64,000 nt of DNA from Crocodylus rhombifer (GCA_038503035.1 JAVSML010018945.1:1-64000); one strand, 5' to 3'; counted from the stretch's first letter, positions 23,991 to 35,829 are shown. Translations and numbers: made by a program. Notes: generated from the letters alone by a model not told the origin.

Positions 23991-24267
23991 ATCACATAAA
24001 TCCAAGCCATGCCCCTTTCTGACCTAACCTAAGCTAATCTAGACATAAAAGGGAAGTGATGTGAGTTGTGATATTCTTGGGGAGTCCCAGGTTTGTTGGC
24101 AAGTCATAAACATTTATCTTCCTCTTCTCCCATTTTTCCCTGAAAGCCCCAGAAGAGACAAGGGGGTGAGATTGTCCCTCCTCCCTTCACCAATAGTTTT
24201 AATAGGATTTTAACTGTGGATTTCAAAGCAATTGGCAAATGAGACTGAACATGTTCTACATTTCACA

Positions 24268-24405
24268 GACCAGGCAAAAGAGGTGACTTCATCTCCTGAG
24301 ACCATGCACCAAGTCAGTGGCAGAGTGTAGAGCAGAAGCCATGTTTCTCCCTTCCTGTCCAATGTCCTTGCCACTACAACACTCTCCTTCCTTACAAGGA
24401 CAACC
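24268..24405 (-). repeat. MIR-like SINE fragment, antisense
   Basis: The plus strand reads CAAGTCAGTGGCAGAG, later AGCAGAAGCCATGT, CTGTCCAATGTCCTTGCCAC and TACAACACTCTCCTTCC. This is the order of an antisense MIR (AAGTCAGTGGCAGAGC...GAACCCATG...GTCCAGTGCTCTATCCACTACACCAC). The match is clearer than at 14,845. Confidence 0.6.
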
Positions 24406-25730
24406 ATTCTCTATGGGCGTCAAGGGAAAAGTTGTCTTTACCTTTGTCTCCATTCTTAGCACCAACTAACTGGTGGGTAGTTTGGGACAGTACAAGTTGT
24501 TTGTACATCATGTCCTGATTGTATATTTATAGTTTTTAGCCACTGTTTTTTCCATGGAGAATATATCCGGAGGGTCAGGTGAATATATTTACATAATTTT
24601 TTTGAAAAAATCATGGTTTTGCTAGTTCAGAGCTGTTCAACAGGCAGCTTGCAACCTACATTGGATCCTCAGGCTCCCAGTCTGAGCACTGCTCCCCGCA
24701 TCACTGTCCTGCTGCTGACACTGGATTCTCCAGGCTTCCCCTCCCCTCTCCAACTTTCATTTCCTGCCCCTACCCTTTGGGGTGGAGAGGTGTGGTATGG
24801 TGCAGTGTGTGGAGTGAAGGAGCTTGCAGCATGGGGGGACCCAGGGCTCCTCCATGGCACTGGTGCAGTGCAGGAGGGGAACACAGTGTGGAGCCCATGC
24901 AGCACATGGCCCAGGGGTGTGCAGCCCATGCAGCAGTTGAGGTCGCCTGTAGCCCCAGCCACTCAGAAATTGAACAGCTCTATACTAGGCCATCCAGTTA
25001 CTGAGCTGCAGCACCCACTGCTATTAAAACACCGTGCTTTCCCTGGGTTGAAATGGCTCGTTATACCTAATTGTAGCCCAGATCATCCCCTTCCATGGTA
25101 AAAATAGAAGAAAGCCTATTCCTCACACAGCAATTCCCCTACCTCATCCCAGAAAGACAGGTGCTGCCCACCCCTCGCAAAATTAAATTGCTTCTAAACC
25201 TGTTGGATTGAGGGAGAACAGGAGGTGAGAACCATCCACTCAGAGGAGCTGGGATCCAGCTAAAAGCTCTGTCCTCCAAGCAGTAATTTCCTCAAGTGGC
25301 AGTTCCCTGAAAAAAGTTAATATATGATTAAATGGTCTTAACTTTTCCAGTGAAGTTAAACAGCGGGGAGAGAGTGACATGAAGCGTGTCCCACCTGTCC
25401 TGGCTTACTGTACCCATACTCCCTTCCTATATGGAAGAGGATGGATCTACATATGGATAGGAAGAGCTGTCCCTGTATGCTTTTGTCATCTGAAGTAGGT
25501 CAGAGTTGAGATAATTAATTCAGAATGCAGTAGTTTAAGGCAGACTTGAGCCCAATTCTTCAGAGATAAAAGACATTAGAGACTGTAATTAAAAACAGTT
25601 ATCTGTATGTCTGCTTGCTCCTCCAAAGCTGTTATGTAGATGTCTGAAATTTTAAAAAATCAAGATATTCTAATAGAAAGATTAGAACTTTCACCAAAGT
25701 ACATCATTTGAATATTGACTAAACTGTGCA
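24406..25730. other. No gene seen; intergenic
   Basis: No domain, exon or named repeat recognised. A GC-rich 24,660-24,960 section produces spurious open frames on both strands. Confidence 0.4.
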
Positions 25731-25732
25731 TC

Positions 25733-25832
25733 CAACTTGGACTATAAACTATTTGGGGCAGGAATTGCCCTTTCTTTCATGTTTGTACAATCTCAAGAAT
25801 ACAGTCACTGCTCAATAATCAATGCATTATTT
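25733..25832 (+). repeat. Ancient L2/MIR-type 3'-tail fragment
   Basis: The order ACTATAAACTATTTGGGGCAG, a GAATTGCCCTTTCTTTCATG-like block, GTTTGTACAATC, then CACTGCTCAATAATCAATGC follows the widely shared 3' tail of old vertebrate retroposons (CTGTAAGCTCTTTGGGGCAGGGA...TGTTTGTACAG...GTGCTCAATAAAT). Confidence 0.45.
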
Positions 25833-26580
25833 TACCATGAAAGACAAACTGAATGTGAAAGGAAGGAAGTACATAAATGAAATGAACAAAAGTCAGTACA
25901 GTCAAAAAGTATGGCAGTTTTAATTTCATCATGCTGCTGCTGTTGTTACTAATCATAATTGCTATTTATTGCCAGTTATTATTTCTGCAGTTACAAAAAT
26001 ATTCATGGCACTTGGTAAACATACAAGGATGGGTGACTGCCAGAAGAACATACAGTCCTCATTATGCATAATAACAAAAGAGGAGTGAATAAAGGATAGT
26101 ATATATGAAGCACAAGATTTTTTTCAGCAAAGTTGTGACAGCATTTTGTTATTTCAAAAGGTTATTAGTCTATTAAAAATGTATATTGTCATGTGGACTA
26201 ATCTAATGTATATTGAACAGATATGAGTAGGGCCTCATATAGGGGAACAAAGCACATCATGTAGATAGCTGTATCAAGGTTTACATTCAATACAAAGAGA
26301 ATCAATGGAATAATACGCAAGTGCAATGGGGATCATTCCAGTTACATTTAAATACCTCAGCCAAGAGTCTCATCACAAATGATTATAAATTCAATAATGA
26401 AGTTACTCTGGATATACACTCAGTTGGGTAAGGATGGAATCTGACCCCCAAATTTTTTATTTTCCTAATTTTGGATTATGTGACAACCTTCTGGATGTTT
26501 AAACCTTTATTAAGGAAATAAGGAAGAGAAAAAGGAAAGAACTAAGCTAAGAAGCGTATTTAAGTGTGCTTAAACATAAA

Positions 26581-27062
26581 GGCCACGTCCAAATGTGCAT
26601 GGATGTTTGGTTCCCCAGGGACAACTAGCAGCTGCACACCTTGTGCCACTACTAGTTGTCCCTGGGGAATGCCTGTGCCATGCATGCTCTGGCATGCAGC
26701 ATGTTACCCAGGGTGGGGAGGGGAGACTGGAGCCAGCACTGGGCTGGCCCCAGCAGCCTTACCCAAGGTTCTGTAAAGCTTCCCAAGGATGCATCAGCAG
26801 CGATTCTGCCACACAGAGCCTGGCCAGCAGGAGAATGCAGCTCTGGCTGGCCAGGCTTTGGCTTTGAGCAGTACATGCTTCCCTCGCATGCACCACTCCA
26901 CTTTTTTTTTTCCCACATGTTTTTTTGACCCCTGAATATCCAGGGGTCAAAAAAAGCCCTTCACACTGTCCCCTTGCAGCATGGAGAACAACTGAATGTA
27001 CAGTATGTGACGCTGCAGACACGTCTGCATGTCACATGGTCATGCTTGTCTGGACGGGGCCA
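26581..27062. mobile_element. Foldback MITE with terminal inverted repeats and two internal perfect hairpins
   Basis: The left end GGCCACGTCCAAATGTGCAT and right end (reverse complement GGCCCCGTCCAGACAAGCAT) form an imperfect inverted repeat with GCATG at matching distance. Inside are two perfect stems: TTCCCCAGGGACAACTAG at 26,611-26,628 against 26,652-26,669, and TTTTTTGACCCCTG at 26,921-26,934 against 26,941-26,954 around a 6-base loop. No transposase. The target duplication is not clear. A GGCCCCGTCCAAG fragment at about 33,519 may be another piece of the family. Confidence 0.7.
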
Positions 27063-27839
27063 AAGTGTTTAAGGAGGCTAAAACCAACCTTAAAGGCTGA
27101 AGTTCCCTAACACCTGTGAGCTGTCCAAAGGGACTATGTAAAGCCAGAATCTAAGGACAGCTCAGCAGCTCATTCAAGATGAGCTCAATGTTTTTCCTGT
27201 TAAGTGTTAAGGTGATGCAAAATAGCAAATGAAAACAATATCCTGGCAAATATTTCTACCTATTCCAATCTAAACCATTCTTATGTTTTACACAACTGAG
27301 TCAGTTCTGTAGACTTGGAGTATTATTACTGATATAAATTATGGTAACCTCCAAAGGTACCATTCAGATTCAGGGCCTGTTGAGCTAGGTCTTGTACAAA
27401 CATATCAGAAGATCAGTTGTATCCTGATGAAATTACAGGCTAATTACAAAAGTTAAAGACAAATGAGCAAGGGAAACAATAAGAGAGAAAAAGGAGAGTA
27501 AAGGACAACAGATAATTCCCAAGGCAGGTGGCGGAGGCAGTGGTGCAGTTGTTTCCCCCCTTCAATTCCTCTTCCGTCCAAAGTTTAAAACCAACATCCT
27601 GGGAAGGGCAGTAGCATTTCTATTCAGGCAATGCTGAAAGAGTCAATGGACTTAATGACTAATTATCATCTTCCTCGTTTCTGCTAATTTCTCTCTACAC
27701 CACAGGTGCTAATGACCCTCTATCCTCTTAAAAGTCTTGAGTCCCACTGTTCAAACTGTGCTTCCTTCTTCAATTTTGCTGTGCATTAGCCATCCCCTGG
27801 TAATGTCTCTCTTGTATTCCACAGCCCTACAGGTGTGTT

Positions 27840-28235
27840 AATATTAACTCAGGTGTAGAAGTGACTGGTAGTGAAGTATTGGAGGCACTGCCAAGATGCT
27901 CAAAAATGCTAGATTTTGTTTTATGAATCTGAATAAGAGACATACATTTAACTATATTATTAACTACAAGACTAATTAAACATTATGTTTACTTGTTTGC
28001 CTAGTTTGTTGTGCTTTTTTCAAACTTTACATGTAATCTAGCAGACTAATAGACATTTCAAAAGTTATATTTGTTTTTGCTTTGATTTTAAACTAATTAA
28101 TGTATTGCTGTCCACCCCCTTCCCCCAAGCATATTAGTAAAGTATCTAGTTTCTTTCTAACTGGAGAAAAATGTATGTTGCGTTATATGGGATGATGTAT
28201 CCCACCATCAGCAACCCCCATTATTAAAATCCTAG
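27840..28235 (+). repeat. Dispersed repeat, family D copy 2
   Basis: Second copy of the repeat at 22,131-22,545, same orientation, 5.7 kb apart, considerably diverged and more AT-rich. Confidence 0.6.
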
Positions 28236-30240
28236 ATCAGCCCATGGATAATTCCACATATATGATTTAAAGTGTGTTTTTTTTCCCCCTGAATTAGTCA
28301 TCACTAGTTGGCTGATTTGCTGTCATCAGTACAGCAGAAATCTGTTTTAAAGAGTGATTTTTAGAGTGGAGAGGGCCATGGCCTATTAAACTAGTCAAGG
28401 GGGATTGTTCCAAGCAAACAGAGCAACTGTTTTTTCTTCTTCTCTAAGGACTTCAGGCTGGAAGCCAAGTTATTCGCTTCAGCTATTTGAGTTGGGTGGA
28501 TAATAATATTTAATTTAATTTGAGAGGCATAGATTTTGGTGGTAATATCTTTCATTCATTTAGTGTTAAGTTCTTCTGCACAAGAATCATATTGTGGGCT
28601 ATAGACAAGGTCAGCGACTGACAGAACATATGGGTTAGTGGAGATTACAGAGCTAGCAAAAGCCTAAATTATAAATGATATGTGTTTAAGATGACATATA
28701 ATCAATAAGATTATATTTAACTCACAAGCAGCAGCAGCATCCTGAGGAAGTGGAATAAGAAGCTGTTAATCTAGCCTTTAATATTGGACTAGGTCAAGAA
28801 TGAAAAACTGCTTTTTGAAAGGGTGCGTAACAACAGCTAGAAGTAACAATTGATGTTTTGTTTTGTTAACCTGCTGTATGTTATACTCAGTCTATTGAGC
28901 AAAACATGGCAAGTAGCATTCCCAAATGATGAGGGAAAGAGATAAGAAGTCCTCCCTCCCCAGAGTGTACTTTTCTCAGGGACACAGATCCCAGCAAATT
29001 GTTATCTTCCAAGTCCATAGGAAAACTGGTTCAGTCCAGTTCCTAAAGTTTCAGTGAAACAAATTTGAATGACACTAATCAGAGTATTTTTTTTAAAGCC
29101 ACATATAAATATTGGGTGTAAACAGGGGAATTACTCTATGGGGAAGACCTTTGCAAAGTCAAGAAAACCTTCCTCCTTCCTGTGTCTCCTTCAGCCAGCA
29201 TAGGTAGGAATCTGTATTGTGCTGTTGCAGGTAGCCAGACAGACATAGAGACAAGTGCTTATTCTTATGCTTTGGGGTGTAAATCTATAAAAAGTTGGGC
29301 TATAGACCTCTCTCTTGCTTCTTTATCAGACTTGGGTGGTAGTAGTGCTTTACCTGCTAAGAGGGAATGGTGGATCACTGTGAAATGTGAGTGTATCTTG
29401 ACTTGGTTTACAAAAGGGGTGATCAATAAGGGAATTATAACTGTCCTTGAATTCTGGGTCTAAGCTTGCAAAGATGTCCTGGTCATAAATAATCTGTAGT
29501 CTTGTCTCTCAAAAGACTAAATAGTACATGGTTTTTGGTAACAATATCTTTATAGGTACCTGTCCAAGGACCCCAGCCCTGGATGAGGCCTCTGGATGGG
29601 AGCACAGTACAATGAATATGAAGCCCCATATAGGAAAAGGAGGGTTTGTCTTTAGCATTCATGTAACTCAAACACCTGAATCAATTCATCTCAAATTAAA
29701 CAAACAAAAAAAACCTGTCAGAAACCAATCCTGCATAACTTCAGACAAAAAAAATCTGTCTGAGGAAGGTATAATTACCTTTCAAGAGGTGGTGAGGCTA
29801 GAGTTCCGGCTTTGTAATTACAGTGTTTGACACCAATGAACATAAATTATTGATTAAAAAAATTATAGCTTGGGTCATTTGCTAGTCCTGCCTTTAGGTG
29901 GCACCAAACTCACATTCCAGGTGCATCACACTCCTGATTTCTGAACACAGCTTCAGTGAATTGCAGAGTGAGAACAATAGTAGGAGAGATTTTTCTCCCC
30001 CAGTAATTTATATTATTTTTCTATGAAGAAATGTTTCTTTCTTGTCCCCATGGTCTGCCATCCTAGCATTGTCTCCTGGCTCCCAGTTCTGCCCCTTCAA
30101 CTCAGTGGCAGTATGGAGGGAGACCAAAAGGTCCCATTCTCATACTGACATTCCCCACATAGCTTGAGGAGAGCTGTTTTTCAAATGTTCTGAAGCTCTG
30201 CTTTCTCGATGTACATACATTATATCCAACCTTTAGTTAT
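28236..30240. other. No gene seen; intergenic
   Basis: AT-rich. The 93-codon frame at 29,182-29,463 has no recognisable domain, no flanking splice logic and no codon bias that I can see. Confidence 0.4.
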
Positions 30241-30249
30241 CAAGCCATC

Positions 30250-30290
30250 TGGCAGCAGGGTCCAATGGATAAGGCACTAGAGGACAACAT
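30250..30290 (+). repeat. tRNA-Arg-like 5' half fragment
   Basis: GTCCAATGGATAAGGCACTAG closely resembles the D-arm region (A box) of eukaryotic tRNA-Arg genes (GGCCTAATGGATAAGGCACTGG). No B box or acceptor-stem partner follows, so it is not a functional tRNA. It may be a SINE head or a tRNA-fragment relic. Confidence 0.35.
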
Positions 30291-30609
30291 AAGAGCCTGT
30301 GAGTATGTCATAAGAGCCTGTAAGCATGGTGACAGCAATGTGTTCCAGTAGAGAAGTCCCCAGGGATACTCTGTTCGCCTCTCCTCTCCACATGCCAGTG
30401 AGGCTGCTTTCAGGTTGTCTCCAACAACCACTTCCAAGCACACTGGAGATCAAGGCATAAATAGCAGCCGCAGAAAGAAACCTCAAAGAGGCCTCACTGG
30501 CATGTGTCCAGGGTTGGAGTGTATGAGTGGGGGTAAGTGGGCAGGGTGTGCTCAGAAGCATCTCTGCTGTGACACTAGCATCACAAGGTAGACATGCCTT
30601 TTGGTCAGT

Positions 30610-30860
30610 CATTCTCATTCTCAATCTCCCTAGACTCAAGGTGCCCCTTGGAAAATGCCAGCTCTTAGCTTTCACATATTTCCTAACTGCAGTTCTTCTG
30701 TTGCAAAGCATGCAGAAAGCCCACAACACTCAGAATGGTTTTGACATTATGGACTCTGATTTGAAACCTCTGGGTTTATCCAGTGAATTGTGTAGGTGTG
30801 TGTCCACCTACCAATATGAATATTGTGCGGCATGCTATGGCACCCTAGCTGAGAATCATT
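30610..30860 (+). mobile_element. hAT-like MITE, family C copy c
   Basis: Starts ATTCTCATTCTCAATCTCCC, then GACTCAAGGTGCCCCTTGG and AAAATGCCAGCTCTTAG. Ends with TATGGCACCCTAGCTGAGAA, the decayed inverted counterpart of the start. Same family as 33,247-33,396. Confidence 0.65.
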
Positions 30861-31102
30861 ATCTTAGGTTCTAGCTTTGTCTGTCACTGACCATACTATG
30901 TAACTGTTAGAAATATTATTAAAAATGTATAGTGAATAGAGTGTTGTTAGAACTGCACAGTTTGTATCTCGTACCTGATAAGAAGAAACACCACCAAGGA
31001 CATCTCGCTAATTTACTATCTCTTTGTAACACTAAATCACACATACCTTCAAATTCCTCTGCCTCTACTCTTGTAAACTACAAAGGCTGTGATTTAATTG
31101 GC

Positions 31103-31469
31103 TGTGTCCTTGGGAAAGAGAGGGGTTTGAACTTTTGGTAACCTGGAGAGCTTTCTAAGCATGCGTAATTAGCTAATGCATATATGCCTATCCGCCCCGC
31201 GTACTTAAGTAGTTAATTATAATGCACATGCGACGGATGATGTGACGTCATTTCATATATGTTTGTATGAACCGGAAATGAGTTGTAAGAGTTCCTGCTT
31301 CTGCACACGTGCCCAGGAGGGAAGGGATAAAACCCAGCTGAGAGTTTTCCTTGGGGGCAGAGTGTGGTCTTTTGTCTTCACTCTGACCCTATTTGCAAAT
31401 ATACCTTTTGTGTTGCTAATAGTGTGTGTCTGAGAGAGTTCTTCGCCTCCCGAGAAACGAACTACAACA
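31103..31469 (+). mobile_element. Solo LTR of an endogenous retrovirus
   Basis: The 367-bp segment begins TGTGTCCTTG and ends CAACA. It aligns throughout with the reverse complement of 63,640-64,000, including TTAAGTAGTTAATTATAAT, TGCACACGTGCCCAGGAGG and GACCCTATTTGCAAATA. An ATAAAA motif (about 31,328) precedes the likely transcription start. No internal retroviral sequence flanks it, so it is probably a solo LTR left by LTR-LTR recombination. A target duplication could not be confirmed. Confidence 0.7.
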
Positions 31470-32075
31470 TTTTTGCAACATAACCTTGGGGAAATTTCTG
31501 GCATCCAACAAAGACAGTAACTTTTCATTGTAAAATTCTTTAAGATTCATAAATGAATAGTACTAAGCAATATTAGTGCAATGACATGCTGAGCAACTAC
31601 CATTCTTACAGATCTGAGGGGACCTCTGTGCACTATACAGCAATTACATTTTTTAGGCTTAGGAGAGCAGATCTTTCTGCTTGTCAAAGCATGCAGTGAC
31701 AGTAAAGCTTATACCAATCTGAACAGACAAAATTGGTACATGGAAGGAAATGACCACTATAAGAGAAGCAGGGATAAAATGAGCAAAGGTGTGGGGAGCA
31801 AGTAATTCCAACCTTTGGAACCAAGAAGCCGTCAATCACCCTCTCACAGCAAATCAAAGTAACATGCTCATTCTTTACTCCTGCTCAGGGAGAGGGGAGG
31901 TATGTAGCAGCTATTTTGCATAAGTCAATGCACTAAAGGAGGGCCATCATCCTCTGTGACCTTTAGTTGTAGTGTCAGGAAGAAGGCAAGGAAAGGGAAT
32001 AAATAGGAAGGGAGGCCAAAGGCTCCTTCTTCTGCTTCTTTTTATTCATCTCATTGCTAGAGCTCTAGACACTTA
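31470..32075. other. No gene seen; intergenic
   Basis: No recognisable exon or repeat family between the solo LTR and the mariner MITE. Confidence 0.4.
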
Positions 32076-32077
32076 TA

Positions 32078-32291
32078 TGAGGGTGTTTCAGATAGTACCG
32101 GCAATTTTGAAATACAACCATTTTGTCTGCAATGAGTGGGAAACTACACGGCAGTGGGAACACCGATAGCTACATTGTCAAATGCACCAGTTGTTCATGA
32201 CTATGTGGAGAAGTGATGTAGTCCAGAAAATGACCATTGCAGACAAAGTGGTTTTATTTTGAAATTGCTGTTACTTTCTGAAACCCCTTTG
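32078..32291. mobile_element. Mariner-type MITE with TA target duplication
   Basis: A 214-bp element. The left 57 bp (TGAGGGTGTTTCAGATAGTA... to GTCTGCAATG) and the right end (reverse complement CAAAGGGGTTTCAGAAAGTA... to GTCTGCAATG) form a long, well conserved terminal inverted repeat. It is flanked on both sides by TA (32,076-32,077 and 32,292-32,293), as Tc1/mariner insertion requires. No transposase, so non-autonomous. Confidence 0.85.
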
Positions 32292-32626
32292 TAGATCCAC
32301 AAACTCTGCCTTGAACCACTAAAATGTGTCCCAGTCTCCTGATGGCTAGTGTGTGTTGTCAGCCAGGAACCATCTCCTATGTACCATGGCCAAACAATGA
32401 CAGGGAACACTGCAAGTAGAGCAGGAAACAGAAGGTGTTAGATGAAACAACTTTCTACAGGTACTGTTAAATGATCTCCAGTCCTCCAGATCAACTTTCA
32501 TAACTAGCATAGGTAGAGACAACTTCCATCACCTTCAGTAGAATTGCATGTGCTTGTTCCAGGAATGAACTTGGTTTCAACCTAACAGCAAATCAGAGCA
32601 AATCACATTTGCTTTACATAACTACT

Positions 32627-33053
32627 GGGCACATGTACATGAGATGCTTTGAGAGCAGCAGACTAATTCTACTGCGCATTAACACGATGGCTACTGTGCA
32701 TTAACATCACAAAAAGACCACTTGTTTGTGCTAATGCTCAGTAGCACTAATTACAGTTCATTAAGTTAGTACCTGTAATTATAGGTACTATAGATAATTA
32801 CGGTACATTAATGAATGCATAGACACACCCAGAGATGCTTAATGTGCAGTAGCCTAATAACACTGCACAGTAGCATCCCAGACAAAAAACGTGCTAATAC
32901 CCTACCATGCAGTAGTATTAGGCTACTGTGCAGTAAGTATTACAGAAAAAAGTGGTAACTGTAGTTACTGTACATTTAGTAGTACTTTATTAAGCAAGTA
33001 CTAAACTAAATGCTCAGTAACTACTGCACATTAATGAACATGTAGATGTGTCC
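32627..33053. mobile_element. AT-rich MITE built from repeated GTGCAGTAG / TGCACATTAA motifs
   Basis: The left end GGGCACATGTACATGAGATG and right end (reverse complement GGACACATCTACATGTTCAT) form an imperfect terminal inverted repeat. The interior contains many copies, in both orientations, of short units such as CTGTGCATTAA, TGTGCAGTAGCCTAA, AGTAACTACTG and GGTACTATA, giving a strongly self-complementary region. Superfamily uncertain; possible ACT flanks are too short to prove a duplication. Confidence 0.65.
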
Positions 33054-33246
33054 ACTGAGTGCCAAATTAGTACCCATATACCACCTTATCTGTTCTCTGA
33101 TTACTTACACTTGGCACATGACTTACCTCCCAGTTACATCATGTTGAGGGTGGATTTCTAGCGTTATTGACAATATTATGTCCATTTTTTTTTTATTGTC
33201 ATCCGAGCGTCTGTTTGGACTCTGTGGCCTACCTTCTGAGATAGGT

Positions 33247-33396
33247 CAATGGTTCTCAACCTTTTTAGACTCAAGGGCCCCCTCAGAAAATGCCAGCTCT
33301 TAGTTTGTATGCCTAACAGTACTCTGACGTTGTATGGCACCCTTGAAAGGATCTCAAGCCAACCCAGGGTTCCATGGTGCCCTGGTTGAGGATACT
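33247..33396 (+). mobile_element. hAT-like MITE, family C copy b (cleanest ends)
   Basis: Begins CAATGGTTCTCAACCTTTTT and GACTCAAGGGCCCCCTCAG, followed by AAAATGCCAGCTCTTAG. Ends CCTGGTTGAGGATACTG, the inverted counterpart of the start. These CAGTGGTTCTCAACC-type termini are characteristic of short hAT-superfamily elements in vertebrates. Confidence 0.7.
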
Positions 33397-34929
33397 GAGA
33401 TGTCATGCACTGATCATTAGAAGCCACTGGATATGCTAAGCCCACTTCAAAGAGGCATATAAATGCATCCTGTCATGAGCCTAAATTGTTAGCTGTACTT
33501 GAAGGATGCAAGTGTTAGGCCCCGTCCAAGAAAAAAAATCTAAGAATGTCAGTCTTGTCAACTACTGACCTCTCTCCAATACCCTTTGGATTCTACATTT
33601 TTCCTTGATTCCTCTCAGTGCGAGTTGAGATTTAGGTGTGGAACTGAAAATGTATCACAGAGAATATCTCAGTGATAGACAAGAACACAATTCTCAGTCT
33701 GATTTTACTTGATCTCGCAGCAGCCTTCATTAGTGGCGACATCAAAGTGTTGTCAGCTTGCCTGAGGCAGCTTGCTTAAATGACATAATGGCCTTTTATT
33801 GAGCTGACTACTTGCTCTGCTATGTCTGAGAGGACAGGAGGGATTATGCTTGTTCTCCCAAAGGGCCCTCAAACTTCAAGCAGTCATTTTGTTATTTTGC
33901 TGTTTAACATTATACCAAGTCACACAGAATAACTGTGAAACATTTGGACTATGGCATCATCAACTGCCAGTAATTTGGATGCTAATATGCAATAGTCAGG
34001 GGAATATGTTTATGTCCAGTTGCAAATTCCATGCAGTTTTATAAACATGATTTGTACCTGAAAAAGTCATTATAGATTAGAGATGCTCTGTTCCAGGTAG
34101 CAGAAACCTGGAAAAGAGAGAAGCTAGTCTGGAAAGGCATGACAAAGCAATCATAGGCCATGAGCTGTGAATGTCTCTCACCTACTTGAATAACAGCATT
34201 TCTGCCAGCACAGAAAACTGTTTCTGTTTCTTTGGGGGGGAGGTGTGGGGGTGCAGGGAGAGGTTGGGATGGGGCAGGGAATGCAAGTCTTCTCTTGCCT
34301 AAGCACATGTTTAGAAGAGCTGTAGTTTTTCCTTCAGGTGGCCACCCAATAGCACAAACTCTGCGTTAAGTTCTGTAAGCAGGGAGAGTAGAGTTTATTT
34401 ATCATCCAAGAGACACAGCTGGCAATGTAGGGGCAAGAAGAACTTTGTCTTTTCCCCAAGGACTTTCAGGATCGGTGAGTACGTAGGGGAAGAGGAACTA
34501 ACTGCATTTCCTGCCAGACTGGACAGGTCTACGCAAAATAGAGTGAGTGTATTTCAGCATGCAAAGGCATATACAGAGCCTTGAGAGGTCCAGAACTGGT
34601 TTCAGGATTTTGGGCAGTTGGATTGGAGAGCCCCACATCTTGAAAAAAAGAGTGACAAACAGGACACTAGCACCTCAGGAGACTGTCCAAGAGGCCTTTG
34701 TTCAGAGGCCACAGCTAGTTCATAAGCACGTAGGATCCAAAGGATGGGTTTGATACTGCTGACTGATGACAATTCTCTGGAGGACTCAGCCAGGGCGAAT
34801 ACGAGTTGCTATACCGGTAGTCCAGTGACTTCAGTATCTTATCTGTGACCTGAATGTAGTAAAGTACCTTAACCATGCAAGTTCAGCTGAAGTCAGTTGA
34901 AGTACTTATGTGTTTGAAATAATGCATCA
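33397..34929. other. No gene seen; intergenic
   Basis: Contains a GGCCCCGTCCAAG fragment at about 33,519 related to the MITE at 26,581-27,062. No exon recognised. Confidence 0.4.
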
Positions 34930-35098
34930 CAGGGGTAGTCAAAATGCAGCCCGCCAGGCCATTCCATCTGGCCTGTGGGACCCCTAAAAAATGTAGAAAA
35001 TTAATATTTGTCTTCCCTTGGCTGCCTGTCATGTGGCCCTCGAGGGCTTGCCAAAACTCAGTAAGCGGCCCTCCACCCAAAATACTTGCCCGCCCCAG
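34930..35098 (+). mobile_element. Short hAT-like element with degenerate 8-bp target duplication
   Basis: It starts CAGGGGTAGTCAAAATGCAG and GCCCGCCAGGCC, and ends GGCCCTCCACCCAAAATAC, TTGCCCGCCCCAG. The same two ends bound the much longer element at 57,965-60,348. The flanks ATGCATCA (34,922-34,929) and ATGTATTA (35,099-35,106) match at 6 of 8 positions, the hAT target-site length. The 169-bp size indicates an internally deleted, non-autonomous copy. Confidence 0.65.
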
Positions 35099-35829
35099 AT
35101 GTATTAGGATCCCTGGATCAGGTTCCCTAGCAATGGCCAGAACAAGATGGCCAGAACTCAAATCATTCTTTCAGTTTATGAACTCTCTCTAAAAATCATC
35201 TTTCCAGTCCTTTATCAAGGGTCCTCTTCCTTGTGGCCTGCTCCCCAGACTCACCATCCTTTGCAGCCTGGGCTTCTTACTCAGGAGTCAACTCTCCTTA
35301 GAAAGGCAAGAGACCAGCCACTTTCTCTTTTCTCAGCACATTGACTCCTTGAATGACCACAAGCCTTATTTTAAGTCACCTGATGGAAGCATGTGACTGC
35401 TGGACTCCTGAAGAGATGGGCTAAGCCTGGCATTAGTGTAGATGAGTCATAAATCCCCTCAAAGTTCATTCAGTGACGCTTTCTAAAAGGGAAATCCCCC
35501 CTAAACCTGAGAGGTGGTGGTTGGCTTCTACCCTCTAATGTGGGGCTTATAGTCTTTATAATTTTTTTAACATATTCTTGTTATAGTAGGGTTGGCACCT
35601 TATGGACTGACTTATTCAGAGCTTTTATAAGTTACAGCGTACTTCATCAGATGCTGTGAAGTCCATCCGAGGATGGAACCATTCATAGCATCTGACAAAA
35701 TAGTCTGTACCCCAAAAAAGCTCATGCCTCTCTGAACAAGTCAATGCCACCCACCCTATCTTGCCTTGACTAACTGCAGATTAACACCACTAGCTCTCTC
35801 TCTCTTTCTCATTATCGTGTTTAGTTTTT

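Noticed and set aside
29182..29463. 93-codon frame as a small gene
   Set aside because: No recognisable motif, no supporting leader or splice context, and AT-rich flanks without promoter features.
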